A stretch of 64,000 nt of DNA from Paenibacillus xylanexedens (lineage in GTDB: Bacteria; Bacillota; Bacilli; Paenibacillales; Paenibacillaceae), in contig NZ_JAGIKV010000001.1 in assembly GCF_017874615.1 (NCBI RefSeq), forward strand, positions 420,824 through 484,823, in the 5' to 3' direction. The notes under the pieces are model-generated. The model was not told the origin of the DNA. It saw only the letters and a list, made by a program, of their open reading frames with translations, and did not search any database. Shown here piece after piece: positions 25,017 to 34,127 of the stretch (the stretch's first letter is position 1; each line of letters starts with the position of its first letter). Both the position numbers and the translations under genes were made by a program.

Positions 25017-25619
25017 TTACCACCTCTCTGTAACGGAATACCGTTCGTACCCGTTGTTTGCTGTTTCATATTCGTTCAACACCTGACGGTACTTATAATC
25101 GAATTCCTCCGACTCTTTCCCGCTGGTGATTTCTTTCAGCACACCGTATACGAGTACCATGTCAAAGTCCGGATCAAATCCAGTAGGGCCATCCATGTCC
25201 GCTAAAGCCAGTTCCCGTAGTACTTCAGCATGGAATATTTTGATACCCTCTGGAGTGTCTACCTCCGGGTTGGGCACGATACCGATACGATCACCGGAAA
25301 AATAGTAATACGGTTTCTCCTTTAGCCTCTCATTGAATTGCCGCAACGGAATGCGTCTCCAGCCATCGTTATCGTTGTGGAAGGATTCCATCTTCACATC
25401 TACGTCTACAACACTACCCGGAGGACACGGAAGCACATAGAGCGCCTTATCCTTCACCAAGTCGATTGCAGTACAGATGACGTTCGATTGCTGTTGAGCC
25501 GATCCGAAGTTACGGACAAGCCTGTCACGCACTTGCGACACCTTGCGAACAATGGAAGCGGGAGAGAGGAAATTAGGCGACTTCTCCGTAATCTCCTCCA
25601 CAACGTCTTTTAAGAGCAT
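25017..25619 (-). CDS. portal adaptor / tail accessory protein, P22 gp4-like
   Basis: 200 residues. Helical start with VRKVSQVRDRLVRNFGSAQQQ, a small beta domain (YVLPCPPGSVVDVDVKM), YYYFSGDRIGIVPNPE, and a terminal helix with FDYKYRQVLNEYETANNGYERY. This plan is that of gp4-like factors which bind below the portal and start tail assembly. Lies downstream of capsid genes. Moderately sure. Confidence 0.6.
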   Translation of the reverse strand: MLLKDVVEEITEKSPNFLSPASIVRKVSQVRDRLVRNFGSAQQQSNVICTAIDLVKDKALYVLPCPPGSVVDVDVKMESFHNDNDGWRRIPLRQFNERLKEKPYYYFSGDRIGIVPNPEVDTPEGIKIFHAEVLRELALADMDGPTGFDPDFDMVLVYGVLKEITSGKESEEFDYKYRQVLNEYETANNGYERYSVTERW

Positions 25620-25644
25620 TTCTCACCACTCCTTCATATTTACC

Positions 25645-26061
25645 TTACGCGTTCTCTAAAGCTGTGATACGGGCCGCCAGTTCAGCGAGGATAGCTTGTA
25701 CGTTCGTTGCTGTGCCCGGCGCAATCGCTGTGGCTGTAATTGTTGTTGCAGGATGTACGTGGTTGCCTGCTGCGGCTGTGGAAGCTGTGGTGCCGATAGC
25801 TAAGTTCGATGTGCCAGCACCAAGGGCAGTCCTGGCTGCGGCTTGGTTAGCGGCTGTCAGTACGCTTTTACCTGTAGCTGTGGCATCGGTGATGCTGTTT
25901 GATGTGATGGTACCTCCACCGCCTCCACCAATGTCGATAGGCCCACCGTTGGCATCTACGAAGACTGTGTAGTTAGGCTCCCGCTTTTCGGGCAGGCTTG
26001 GCGCTTCGGCTGCGGGGATGATCTGTAAGAAGTCCGGCTGTCTGCTGTGATTCAGTGGCAT
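25645..26061 (-). CDS. head fibre protein-like
   Basis: 138 residues from MPLNHSRQPDFLQII (site GGAGGGAACACAG). A Gly-rich hinge IDIGGGGGG leads to ITDATATGKSVLTAANQAA, then GNHVHPATTITATAI and a terminal helix NVQAILAELAARITALE. Such repeats resemble head fibres of the phi29 gp8.5 type. Overlaps the preceding small gene by 89 nt. Confidence 0.65.
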   Translation of the reverse strand: MPLNHSRQPDFLQIIPAAEAPSLPEKREPNYTVFVDANGGPIDIGGGGGGTITSNSITDATATGKSVLTAANQAAARTALGAGTSNLAIGTTASTAAAGNHVHPATTITATAIAPGTATNVQAILAELAARITALENA

Positions 26062-26155
26062 CTGTGTTCCCTCCAATCAATTTTTCCAGCAGTTCGTTGG
26101 TTCGCTGCTGTTCTTTATAGATCGCATTGAGTGCGTCCAGTTCATCACGAAACAT
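25973..26155 (-). CDS. small coiled-coil phage protein (60 aa)
   Basis: MFRDELDALNAIYKEQQRTN then ELLEKLIGG, a helical N-terminus with a disordered basic tail. Site AGGTAATCAC. It follows the capsid gene and overlaps the head fibre start in another frame. The first 35 residues look real; the tail may be longer than functional. Confidence 0.6.
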   Translation of the reverse strand: MFRDELDALNAIYKEQQRTNELLEKLIGGNTDATESQQTAGLLTDHPRSRSAKPARKAGA

Positions 26156-26171
26156 GTGATTACCTCCAAAA

Positions 26172-26199
26172 GAAAAAGAGGGGCAATATGCGCCCTCTT
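26172..26199 (-). terminator. terminator overlapping the capsid gene stop
   Basis: Minus-strand AAGAGGGCG / CCCCTCTT with TTTCTTTT. Partial termination here would lower expression of tail genes relative to capsid. Confidence 0.7.
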
Positions 26200-27160
26200 A
26201 GTCTTGTACGTTATGTCCAAAGAGGAAGGAATAGTTGGTTTGACCATAACCCCAACGTCCTACAACTTTGTGTTTAGCTACTTCTGTATCAAAGTCAGTG
26301 ATCGAACCATTCTCCGGTTTACGTCTCCACTGCCAGTGGTTGAAGCGTTTCATCCGCGCTGAGTCAACGGCAAACCAGTTCTTACGTTGTGCTGGGTTGA
26401 TATACGGATTGACGATGACTTTGATGTTACCCATGTACATGTTCGCGTCAAAATGGTTGCTGCCTGGCTCGTACTTCGGCAGATCCGCATCTGGTAGACC
26501 TGCAATCTTGAACGCGGCACGCGCATTGTACGGTGCAACAATCACAGTATCAGGAATTACAGCCAACGGATTTCCTCGATCGTCTTTCCATTCTTGCATG
26601 AGTACGGCTGTTTCATCCCAAGAATCCAAATTCAATGGTTTGTCACCAAGATTAGATTGTACGTCTGTGCTATTTTGCGGGCTATATGGGTGATCTGCAG
26701 CACACAAAGCTTTACCATCAGGTAATGTATAACGCTCAATACGACCACGGAAGTTCGGACCCTGTGTAACAAATGCGTTGTTCAGGAATTCTACTGCCTG
26801 TAATTGCTGTGTTTTATACACTGCATCAGCCAGACCCATGATACGTGTCTTGATCTCCGTAAGTTTCAAGTCATCAATAAAGTCGCGTTCAATGATACGA
26901 CCATCAGAGAACTTGCGGTTACGAATAACCTTTTGCCATAACTCTTCAACGTCCTCATAGAAGACTTGGTTGTTCGAGTGGCCCCATTCTTCCATAAGGC
27001 CCTCAGCGCCAACACCTTCATACGATTCGCGGTCTTTATCGGAGTTACTAACGTTATACATCAGCGGAATATAGTCTTTTTTATCCTTGGTTTCGAGCGA
27101 GTAAAGCTCCTTGAAAATCGGTTCGAGGACTCGTGCGTCCCATTGAAGTTTTGTTTGCAT
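26198..27160 (-). CDS. major capsid protein, HK97-fold type
   Basis: 320 residues. Segments include a helical N-terminus (VLEPIFKELYSLETKDKKDYIP), a central KTRIMGLADAVYK, and PDTVIVAPYNARAAFKIAG, MYMGNIKVIVNPYINPAQ and WQWRRKPENGSITDFDTEVAKHKVVGRWGYG. The VIVAP...NP order and the size fit HK97-fold capsid subunits. Its neighbours (scaffold and decoration upstream, terminator downstream) fit a highly expressed capsid. Family name not assigned. Confidence 0.85.
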   Translation of the reverse strand: MQTKLQWDARVLEPIFKELYSLETKDKKDYIPLMYNVSNSDKDRESYEGVGAEGLMEEWGHSNNQVFYEDVEELWQKVIRNRKFSDGRIIERDFIDDLKLTEIKTRIMGLADAVYKTQQLQAVEFLNNAFVTQGPNFRGRIERYTLPDGKALCAADHPYSPQNSTDVQSNLGDKPLNLDSWDETAVLMQEWKDDRGNPLAVIPDTVIVAPYNARAAFKIAGLPDADLPKYEPGSNHFDANMYMGNIKVIVNPYINPAQRKNWFAVDSARMKRFNHWQWRRKPENGSITDFDTEVAKHKVVGRWGYGQTNYSFLFGHNVQD

Positions 27161-27180
27161 GTGTTATGCTCCCCTCTCGA

Positions 27181-27600
27181 TTACGACAACTGGCGGTTCT
27201 TAACTTTGAACCGTGCTGTCTTTTTATTTGTGTTAATCGCCATTACAGACAAAGGACCGCCTGTTACGGTGGCCGAGTTTGCAGACAATCCATCAGCTGC
27301 CAATGCAATTCCGGCTGCTCCTGGTGTGAATCCGCCTGCTGCTGTTCCGCTGTATGGTGCGTCATACCAGTCACCCTCTCGAGCCAAGATAACCTCAGTC
27401 TCCTTGTCCGTGCCTGCTTCTACATTTGCGGTCAAGAATCCGGCAATCGGATCAGTCGCACCAGCTTTTGTCCAGCGTCCTGCCACCAACTTCACAGCCT
27501 CACCAGCAAAACCAGCTTCATCGTTGGTCATCAGAAACTCTGTGATACGAGTGGGGTCATTACCGTAATCGTTGTATACATATTTGAATCCTTGTGCCAT
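27181..27600 (-). CDS. capsid decoration / cement protein
   Basis: 139 residues, Gly/Ala/Thr-rich and beta-rich (GEAVKLVAGRWTKAGATDPIAGF, TEVILAREGDWYDAPYSG). It lies between scaffold and capsid genes, the usual place of head decoration proteins. Start site is strong. No close family recognised. Confidence 0.7.
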   Translation of the reverse strand: MAQGFKYVYNDYGNDPTRITEFLMTNDEAGFAGEAVKLVAGRWTKAGATDPIAGFLTANVEAGTDKETEVILAREGDWYDAPYSGTAAGGFTPGAAGIALAADGLSANSATVTGGPLSVMAINTNKKTARFKVKNRQLS

Positions 27601-27617
27601 GGCTTAACGCCTCCTGT

Positions 27618-28586
27618 TTATTCAAAGTTTTTTGCGTATTTTTGAGCATTCTTTGGATCCAGTCCGAATAATGCGAATGCACCAGTTAACTCTGCTGGCG
27701 CGCTTGGTTCCAGTGTTCCAGCTGCTTGCGTCTCCACCTGTGCCCGTTTGTTCAGGCGTTGGTTCTTCAACACCGTCTGTTCTGCGCGTTTACGCTCTGT
27801 GGCGCTCAGTTTATCGCGGTGTACCAACTCATAAGCATCAATCGGGTCATAACCACGTTCAATGCGCGCATGCATCTCTTGGGTAAGCCAAGGTGCTGCG
27901 GCTCCATCTTCCGTGACTTCCTGTGCCAGTTCCGGGTACTTCTTGAACAGATCCTGCCAGCCTTGCACCAGTTGCTGTTGTTTCTGCTCCTGTTGGCGTG
28001 TGGACTGCTCTGTCTCCTTGCTTTGAAGGACCTCACGCGCTTGTTGTAATAGCGGGTGGTTATCGAGGTACTGATCAAGCACATCTGGGTCAATGCCTGC
28101 ATTCATGGCTTCTTCCCGCATACTTAGCTTCAGTTCGTCGAATTGGTCCTTCTGTCTCTGCTGTGCTGCGGATTCAATCTGGTCGATGTTCTCCAATAGA
28201 TCAGCGTGGTCTTTATATCCCTGCTGTTTTGCAAGGCGATCCAGAGCTGTTTCATATTGCTTCGCTCGACCTTCTACCTTCTCGTAATTCAGTCCCTTAC
28301 GTGCATGTACTGCCACTTCTTCGTCTGGGATGAATACGTCTTGACCGTTGTATTTGACTGTGATGCCCTTCGGTTGTTCGTCAGCTTCGAGTGCCTGCTC
28401 TGTGGGTGGAGCGTCATCCTCGTGTTGATCATCGTCCGGATCTGGGTCATCGTCGTCTCCATACGGTAAGTTGAAAGCTTCATACGCATCACGCATTGCT
28501 TGTTGTTGATCGTCAGCCTGTGGGTGGGCTGTTTCTGGTTCTGTGACGGTCTCGCTATGGGTGGCGATGTTGTCGATGTCTTCCAT
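27618..28586 (-). CDS. capsid scaffolding protein
   Basis: 322 residues. Very acidic N-terminus (GDDDDPDPDDDQHEDD), then GITVKYNGQDVFIPDEEVAV, and long Gln/Glu/Lys-rich helices to a C-terminal GLDPKNAQKYAKNFE. This is the composition and position of scaffolding proteins, which direct capsid assembly from inside and then leave. AGGAGGAACTAAGC precedes the start. Confidence 0.8.
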   Translation of the reverse strand: MEDIDNIATHSETVTEPETAHPQADDQQQAMRDAYEAFNLPYGDDDDPDPDDDQHEDDAPPTEQALEADEQPKGITVKYNGQDVFIPDEEVAVHARKGLNYEKVEGRAKQYETALDRLAKQQGYKDHADLLENIDQIESAAQQRQKDQFDELKLSMREEAMNAGIDPDVLDQYLDNHPLLQQAREVLQSKETEQSTRQQEQKQQQLVQGWQDLFKKYPELAQEVTEDGAAAPWLTQEMHARIERGYDPIDAYELVHRDKLSATERKRAEQTVLKNQRLNKRAQVETQAAGTLEPSAPAELTGAFALFGLDPKNAQKYAKNFE

Positions 28587-28627
28587 GCTTAGTTCCTCCT
28601 AATCCGCTATGGGTGGCGGCAGATATA

Positions 28628-28658
28628 AAAGGCCCGCGCTGCTCTGCAACGGGCCTGA
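28628..28658 (-). terminator. terminator between homing endonuclease and scaffold genes
   Basis: Minus-strand AGGCCCG / CGGGCCT followed by TTTTAT, inside the late operon. It may have arrived with the nuclease gene, or act as an attenuator. Confidence 0.75.
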
Positions 28659-28659
28659 T

Positions 28660-29136
28660 TCAAACAATATGAAGTTCAAGTGCTTTTTTCTCTGCTTCAT
28701 GGAGTTCAGAAAAGTATCCAATATGTTTTCCTTGTATTCTTACTCTCCACTTTTTCTTATCCTCGTACCAACTAATCCCTGTAATTGTTCTGCGTTTTGC
28801 CGGGTCGAAATTAAGCATATTTTGCGATTGATTTACAACACGTAAATTTTCTATTCTATTATCCAACGTGTTGTGATTCACATGATCTACAACCAAGTCA
28901 TCTGTACAGGAAACAATGTACCGATGCATCATAATGTTAATCTTTTTACCATAGACACGTTCATACCCCATCGCGTAGTACGATTTTGTATTCTCATTCC
29001 AAACCGCCCTAAACGTTCCTTGGAAGTTGTTTAATACCTCCAATGATTTAGTAGTGATAACAGATTCAATGAGGCCTTCTCGAGATGATAAGAAAACCGC
29101 AGTTTCAGTTCCCCTTATTTCAAAACTGTTTTTCAT
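28660..29136 (-). CDS. HNH homing endonuclease with AP2-like DNA-binding domain
   Basis: 158 residues. HNH core: IMMHRYIVSCTDDLVVDHVNHNTLDNRIENLRVV, with His in MMHR, DHVNHN and Asn. Then GISWYEDKKKWRVRIQGKHIGYF is an AP2/ERF-like three-strand domain. Free-standing nucleases of this type are mobile in phage genomes. It lies between portal and scaffold, a position not needed for assembly, with a terminator directly after. Confidence 0.88.
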   Translation of the reverse strand: MKNSFEIRGTETAVFLSSREGLIESVITTKSLEVLNNFQGTFRAVWNENTKSYYAMGYERVYGKKINIMMHRYIVSCTDDLVVDHVNHNTLDNRIENLRVVNQSQNMLNFDPAKRRTITGISWYEDKKKWRVRIQGKHIGYFSELHEAEKKALELHIV

Positions 29137-29149
29137 TCATTATCACCCC

Positions 29150-31315
29150 TCACCCTTGGCCTGTTCTTCCTGGTTGCATCAGTTGTTGGGCAACTTTAGC
29201 GCCTTCCAGATTCATCTTCTGTTGTTTCAAACCTTGCTCAAATTCACGGTCACGCTGTTCACGCTCCATCTGCTCACCATTAAACTGCTGTAGTGTCTGT
29301 TGCATGGATTGGTTCTCTTGGCTCAACTGCTGTACCTGAGCTTGTGCCTCCTGTGCTTGTTTCTGAGCCTGCATGAACTGCTGTTGCTTGCCTGACTCTT
29401 CTTCAATACGGCGCTTGATGACGTCCATCGGCTCCATGCGCCCTGTGGTGATGACGTACCGGACAGCCTCGGCATCAATCATTGGCTGCTGAGTGATCGG
29501 GTCCATCGTCTGAAGTAGGTTGAAAGCCAGTTGCAACCAATACTCCCGGTCTTGCGGCTTGTCTACTCCGATCTGCACTAATATGTCGAACTCCGGTACA
29601 AACTCCTCTTGGACCTCAACAGGCTCAGGCATCATGCTCATTGGGTCCATCTGACCCATCATTTCCATGCCTTGCATTGGATCAGGCGGCTGCATGTCTC
29701 CTGCACCCATCTCCTCAACCATTGGGTCTGGCGGCATGTAATCTGATGGCACGCTGGATATCATGCTATCCCTACTCATTTTCACTGTACGGCCTGTCAC
29801 ACGGGCGATACGCTCAGTGGTATAGAACTGGGCTATCAACTCCACATACTGGCTGAACACCTCTTCTAGCGCGTCCTGTATCAAGTCAGATACGGTATTA
29901 AGTCGTGTTCCCGCCGCTGCCATAAGCGCCTTGGCCTGTGCACCACTGGTGACGTTGCTGTTTGCCTGCCCATTGGCACTGTCGAACTGCCCTGGGATCT
30001 TCTGCAGCATCTCGTCATAGTAGTTCAGCATGTTGAAAACTGTACTTGGCACGTTGACGCCTTCCAGCTCCTTCACACTGCTCATACGACCAGTAGCCAC
30101 CGGAAGCATTGCACCCGGCATAGAACGTTGTTCAGCCCACGTACGCGGCTTGGATATTGAACCTTCCTCATACATGATGGCTGCGTTACCCTGCTTCGCC
30201 ATGGTCTCGACTGAAATCTCAGCGTACTTGTTCTTCATGATCTGCGGCTTAATCATATCCCGCATGAAGCCCTTGCCCCATGGATTGCCTTCTGATGGGT
30301 ACAATGTACGGGCTACGAATGGATATTGACCGTGATCGAACACATACGCCTTGTGCTCCAAGAATACGCCTGATGTGGTGATGTAGATGCAATGTACGCC
30401 CTCCATCTTTCCATCAGCCTTTGCCAGATACTCGGATGGGTCAACACCTTCCATCAGTTTCTCTTCAGCCATTTCGCGGAACAGCTTCTTATCCTCTGCA
30501 CTCACCTGTTTGGGCAGTCCACGATACCAGTACTCAATGAGTCCGGACATCTGCTGCCGTGTGGCGTCTGTGCTCAGGTTGCCATCGTCTGAGTCAATGT
30601 TGAACACATCAGTTTCAAGCGTGCCAATATCAGGCTGAACCTTCTTGCCTTGCTTAGGCCAGCGCTCTTTAAAGTACTCCAGTGGCTTGGGCACATTGAT
30701 GATGATGCCGCCCATCTTCTGGAGGTAAATGAAGTCTTTAATGCGTGGGTCCGGGAAGAATGTACCGAAATCAACTGGAATGATGTCGTTTCGCCCTTCG
30801 TACCGGTTCATCCCACGCCCACCTTCGACCGTTGGGTCAAAGACAGTTTTGTATATTAACGGGCCATGAATGACCATGCGTCGGACAGCTCGGGTGTGTT
30901 TCTGCTTAAACTTGATCTGTCGCAGCTCAAACGGCATGAAGTCGTTCAAGTCCCGGGCTTTTTCCTCGTCTCCCTCTTCCTGAGCCGTGAAGTTCGGGTA
31001 AGGCATCCATCCAGTCAGCTTGCCGACAATAGACTCGATCTGTGAGAAGGTGATGTTCTCCACCGCATCCGGACGAAGCTTAGACACCGCATCTGAGCGT
31101 AATCCCTTCCAATGGTCGCCCATGTAGAAACGTTGCTCCTTACGCCAGATGTCGTCCATCTGTTGTCGTTCCTGCTTGAACACTTGATAGTCCTGGTACA
31201 CCGTGTCGTATATCTTTTGTTCCTCCGGTGTATTCGGGTTCATCGAGTCCTTCTCAGCGCCATTTTCAGTGAACAATCCCTGAAATCCCTTTTTGATCTT
31301 GTTCAGCGTGCTCAT
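29150..31315 (-). CDS. portal protein, P22-type
   Basis: 721 residues, near the 725 of P22 gp1 and much longer than siphovirus portals. YQVFKQERQQMDDIWRKEQRFYMGDHW at the N-terminus, ENITFSQIESIVGKLTGWMPYPNF, and a long Gln/Met-rich helical C-terminus (from about 600). The last part may form a barrel inside the head. Portals form the twelve-subunit ring through which DNA is packaged and ejected. Four-nt ATGA overlap with the preceding small gene. Confidence 0.85.
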   Translation of the reverse strand: MSTLNKIKKGFQGLFTENGAEKDSMNPNTPEEQKIYDTVYQDYQVFKQERQQMDDIWRKEQRFYMGDHWKGLRSDAVSKLRPDAVENITFSQIESIVGKLTGWMPYPNFTAQEEGDEEKARDLNDFMPFELRQIKFKQKHTRAVRRMVIHGPLIYKTVFDPTVEGGRGMNRYEGRNDIIPVDFGTFFPDPRIKDFIYLQKMGGIIINVPKPLEYFKERWPKQGKKVQPDIGTLETDVFNIDSDDGNLSTDATRQQMSGLIEYWYRGLPKQVSAEDKKLFREMAEEKLMEGVDPSEYLAKADGKMEGVHCIYITTSGVFLEHKAYVFDHGQYPFVARTLYPSEGNPWGKGFMRDMIKPQIMKNKYAEISVETMAKQGNAAIMYEEGSISKPRTWAEQRSMPGAMLPVATGRMSSVKELEGVNVPSTVFNMLNYYDEMLQKIPGQFDSANGQANSNVTSGAQAKALMAAAGTRLNTVSDLIQDALEEVFSQYVELIAQFYTTERIARVTGRTVKMSRDSMISSVPSDYMPPDPMVEEMGAGDMQPPDPMQGMEMMGQMDPMSMMPEPVEVQEEFVPEFDILVQIGVDKPQDREYWLQLAFNLLQTMDPITQQPMIDAEAVRYVITTGRMEPMDVIKRRIEEESGKQQQFMQAQKQAQEAQAQVQQLSQENQSMQQTLQQFNGEQMEREQRDREFEQGLKQQKMNLEGAKVAQQLMQPGRTGQG

Positions 31316-31539
31316 TTGTCATCAACCTCCAGCACGTTCGGATCGTCATGCCAACTCATCGGGCTTCGCGTCTCCAGCGGTTCTGCTGGCTTCTGCTGGT
31401 TGTTGTACATCGCATACTCACCAGCGTTACGGGCTGTCAGGCGATTGGTCAGATCCTTGATGATCTTGTCTTTGTCACGGTGCTGCAAATACAAAAAAAC
31501 GTTGGTCCCCAGAACCACCGCTAATAGTACGTATTCCAT
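31312..31539 (-). CDS. small single-pass membrane protein in the packaging module
   Basis: 75 residues. N-terminal hydrophobic segment MEYVLLAVVLGTNVFLYLQH, then a charged region and a Pro-rich tail. Between terminase and portal, overlapping the portal start by 4 nt. Function unknown. Confidence 0.7.
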   Translation of the reverse strand: MEYVLLAVVLGTNVFLYLQHRDKDKIIKDLTNRLTARNAGEYAMYNNQQKPAEPLETRSPMSWHDDPNVLEVDDK

Positions 31540-31553
31540 TTCCTCACCTCACC

Positions 31554-33152
31554 TCACCAGAATGACGGCTTAACCTCGTCGTCGTATTCTTCCTCTGTAT
31601 CAAAGTCCACTCGCTTGCCTGTAATAGACTCGGGATTGGCGCCCCATGCTACCTCTTGTTGTCCACTGACCGTGTGTACGATCTCACCAGCCATGGACAC
31701 CGTATCGACTTGGTCGTCATTCTTGCCTTTCGGGAAGCTCATTAGCTCCGCCTCGAAGTCATCTAACCAATCACCATCCTCTCGGTGGTACACCTTGCCC
31801 AACTCATAACGTGCAGCAATCGGCAACGCCCGAGTAACCTTGTCCTTGTCTACCTTCACAGGCAGGATGGTCATCCCATCACGCTTGCACTCCTGTATCA
31901 AGTTGGTGCCGAACGTCTTATCCTCAATCGCCTGAAACTTCGGCTTGTACCGATGCTCCATCTGCTTCATCAGCGTCTTTTGCTCTGGACCTTCAATATG
32001 CGTGCGGTACACGTCACGGATCAAGATGTCATTGTCAGGCGTCACCATGAACGTTGAAACAGCAAAGTAGTCATTGATCGTCTTTTCGCTGTTCGCTGTA
32101 TCCACGGTTTGGAACATCCAGCATTGCATTGCTGTGAACCTACGTCCGTCTGAGAGCACCACATACTGCACGTTGTGGATCTGCTCAAACTTGAAGTAAC
32201 GGAAATGTTTACGCTGGAATATCGTACCTCCTGCTGCTGATGGCCTTTGCTGATACAAGGCACTGAATACATACGAGCCAACGTCGGACTTGATCTGGTC
32301 CAGACGCTGCACGTTGAAGCCAAACTCAGGCCAGAGCGCCTCCCCAGGTTTACGACCCAGATAATCATCGTCCTCAGCTACTGCCGGGAAGTTGATCACC
32401 GTCCAACGCTCGCCCTTATGTGTTCCTTGCTTAACCTCATCGGCTTCCTTCTTCAATAACCGCCCTACCAAGTCGTCTTCATGCCAGCGTGTCATAACCA
32501 CGATAATACGTCCGTCTGGCGTTAACCGCGTGTACAGTGTTGATGTGTACCAACTCCATAGACTGTCGCGTACAACCTCACTGTTGGCTTACTCAGCGTT
32601 CTTGATTGGGTCATCAATGATTGCGATACGTGCACCCTTCCCTGTGATAGGACCACCCACACCAGCTGCATTCACGCCGCCACGATGTCCTTCAATACCC
32701 CATGACTCTGCGGATTGTCTTGCACCAGAGATGGAAACGCCAAATAGACCCGATCGGTCCATGAACGTGTCTCGCGCAATCCGGTTATTATCCCGGCTTA
32801 GCGACAACGCGTATGAAGCCAATATGATCTCGTCGTTCGGATATTTACCTATATGCCATGCAGGAAACTTCTTGCTCACCCGCTCTGACTTACCGTGCCG
32901 TGGTGGCATCGTGACGATCAGACGCTTGATCTTCCCCTCTGATACATCCATCAACGCTCTGTCCAGTACGTCCAGGTGCTTACCGTCTGCATCACGTCCA
33001 TCACTGTCGAAGTCCATGAAAAAGCTAAAGTCATGCTTGGCCAGGATTTCAAACTGCCTACTGAGCGGTACTGGTTTGTCGCTTCCAGAGTTGTTTAAGA
33101 AGCTCGGCGCTTTCTGGGTCTGTTGAGATGGTTTGCTCGACAATGTACTCAT
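31554..33152 (-). pseudogene. terL: terminase large subunit with in-frame TAA
   Basis: Two blocks in the same frame, 187 and 344 residues, are separated only by TAA at 32589-32591. The first has Walker A PPRHGKSE and Walker B IAIIDDPIKNAE; the stop follows NAE. The second resumes ANSEVVRDSLWSWYTSTLYT and has the motor coupling motif TRWHEDDLVGRLL and an RNase H-like nuclease with KNDDQVDTVSMAG. Family members usually read NAEEA here, so one G-to-T change from GAA explains the stop. Without readthrough no full-length packaging motor is made. Confidence 0.9.
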
Positions 33153-33522
33153 GTTGATGGTTCACCTCGCCTTGTACATCTGCCTGTACTCGATCAATCG
33201 GTTTATACCCTGCACGATCCAGCAAATCCCTTGCCGCAACCAGCCTGTCCTTGTCCATTGCGTTCGGACTCTGCATGATCTCGAGCATCACATTGTACGC
33301 CTTGACAGCATCCTCAGCGAACATCATCCGCAAGTCCTTGTTAAGATTCTGTTCAGTTTTGTTAAGATATTGTTGAACCTCAACAGACTTTAACAGCCTA
33401 CTGCCTTGACTTGACGCTGTCTTCTCACTGTATCCTGCCGCAATGGCGGCCTGTGTTGCGTTGTTTCCGTTCTGCAGATATTCCGTCACAAACAGCATCA
33501 TTTGTGGTCTCAAGTCTGCCAT
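33058..33522 (-). CDS. terS: terminase small subunit
   Basis: 154 residues. HTH-like start (LRPQMMLFVTEYLQNGNNATQAAIAAGYSEKTAS) typical of Terminase_2 proteins that recognise phage DNA. A coiled oligomerisation region and a C-terminal tail follow. The large subunit gene starts 95 nt before its end. GGAGGTTGACACC precedes the ATG. Confidence 0.88.
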   Translation of the reverse strand: MADLRPQMMLFVTEYLQNGNNATQAAIAAGYSEKTASSQGSRLLKSVEVQQYLNKTEQNLNKDLRMMFAEDAVKAYNVMLEIMQSPNAMDKDRLVAARDLLDRAGYKPIDRVQADVQGEVNHQHEYIVEQTISTDPESAELLKQLWKRQTSTAQ

Positions 33523-33538
33523 GGTGTCAACCTCCTCT

Positions 33539-33991
33539 CTACTCCTGAATGATCAAAACTGTTGCCTTGCCTTTTCTGTCGTGTCTGAGTGATCCAGATA
33601 TCAACGAGAACTCTACTTCTTTGCCCATACCATGCACTTCTACACCAGTACGCCCCTTAAGTTCGCTCACTAAGTCTTTGGTGAGGTAAGCTCTCAAGTT
33701 TGCTACTGGTTGGCCTTGCTTGATCTCACCAATCTCTTTATACACGCCTTCTATTGCAGATTTTTCTTCCAGAGACTTCATCCTGTTTCGCAACTCATCT
33801 GCCTCTCGTATAATCGCATCACGCTGTTGTTTACTTGGCGCTTCTATCGCACGGCGGTTCAGTGTATCCAACGCGCCAGCAAGTGAACGATCAAGATCCT
33901 CTGTGGTTATATCACCACTTACTGCTAACCCGTTGTACTCCGCTATCTCCTGTGGTGTACCCTCTACTGTTCCGTCTTTATGGAGTTTCAT
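33539..33991 (-). CDS. first gene of the late operon, unknown function (150 aa)
   Basis: Start MKLHKDGTVEGTPQEIAEYN chosen for AGAGGAGGGATAACACAT; the longer frame upstream is unsupported. Helical middle with Lys/Arg/Glu and a beta-rich C-terminus (VSELKGRTGVEVHGMG...). Located just before terS. No family recognised. Confidence 0.65.
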   Translation of the reverse strand: MKLHKDGTVEGTPQEIAEYNGLAVSGDITTEDLDRSLAGALDTLNRRAIEAPSKQQRDAIIREADELRNRMKSLEEKSAIEGVYKEIGEIKQGQPVANLRAYLTKDLVSELKGRTGVEVHGMGKEVEFSLISGSLRHDRKGKATVLIIQE

Positions 33992-34075
33992 ATGTGTTAT
34001 CCCTCCTCTTAATGACCCAACCCTATACGGCCCCCGCTGTCGCTGGGTGATTCGGTCGGACTCGATGGCCTGCGG

Positions 34076-34112
34076 CAAAAACAAAAAGAGCAACGGCGCT
34101 TGACCGTCACTC
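34076..34112 (-). terminator. terminator of the tRNA-like RNA, upstream of the late operon
   Basis: Minus-strand GAGTGACGG / CCGTTGCTC (9 pairs with two wobbles, loop TCAAGCG) followed by TTTTTGTTTTTG. Starts 16 nt after the tRNA-like element. Late transcription from the right must read through it. Confidence 0.85.
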
Positions 34113-34127
34113 TCTCGTATTTGTTGT

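Noticed and set aside
32392..33126. 244-codon rightward ORF across the terminase stop
   Set aside because: Antisense of the two TerL halves, whose motifs are unmistakable; it only reflects codon bias of that gene.
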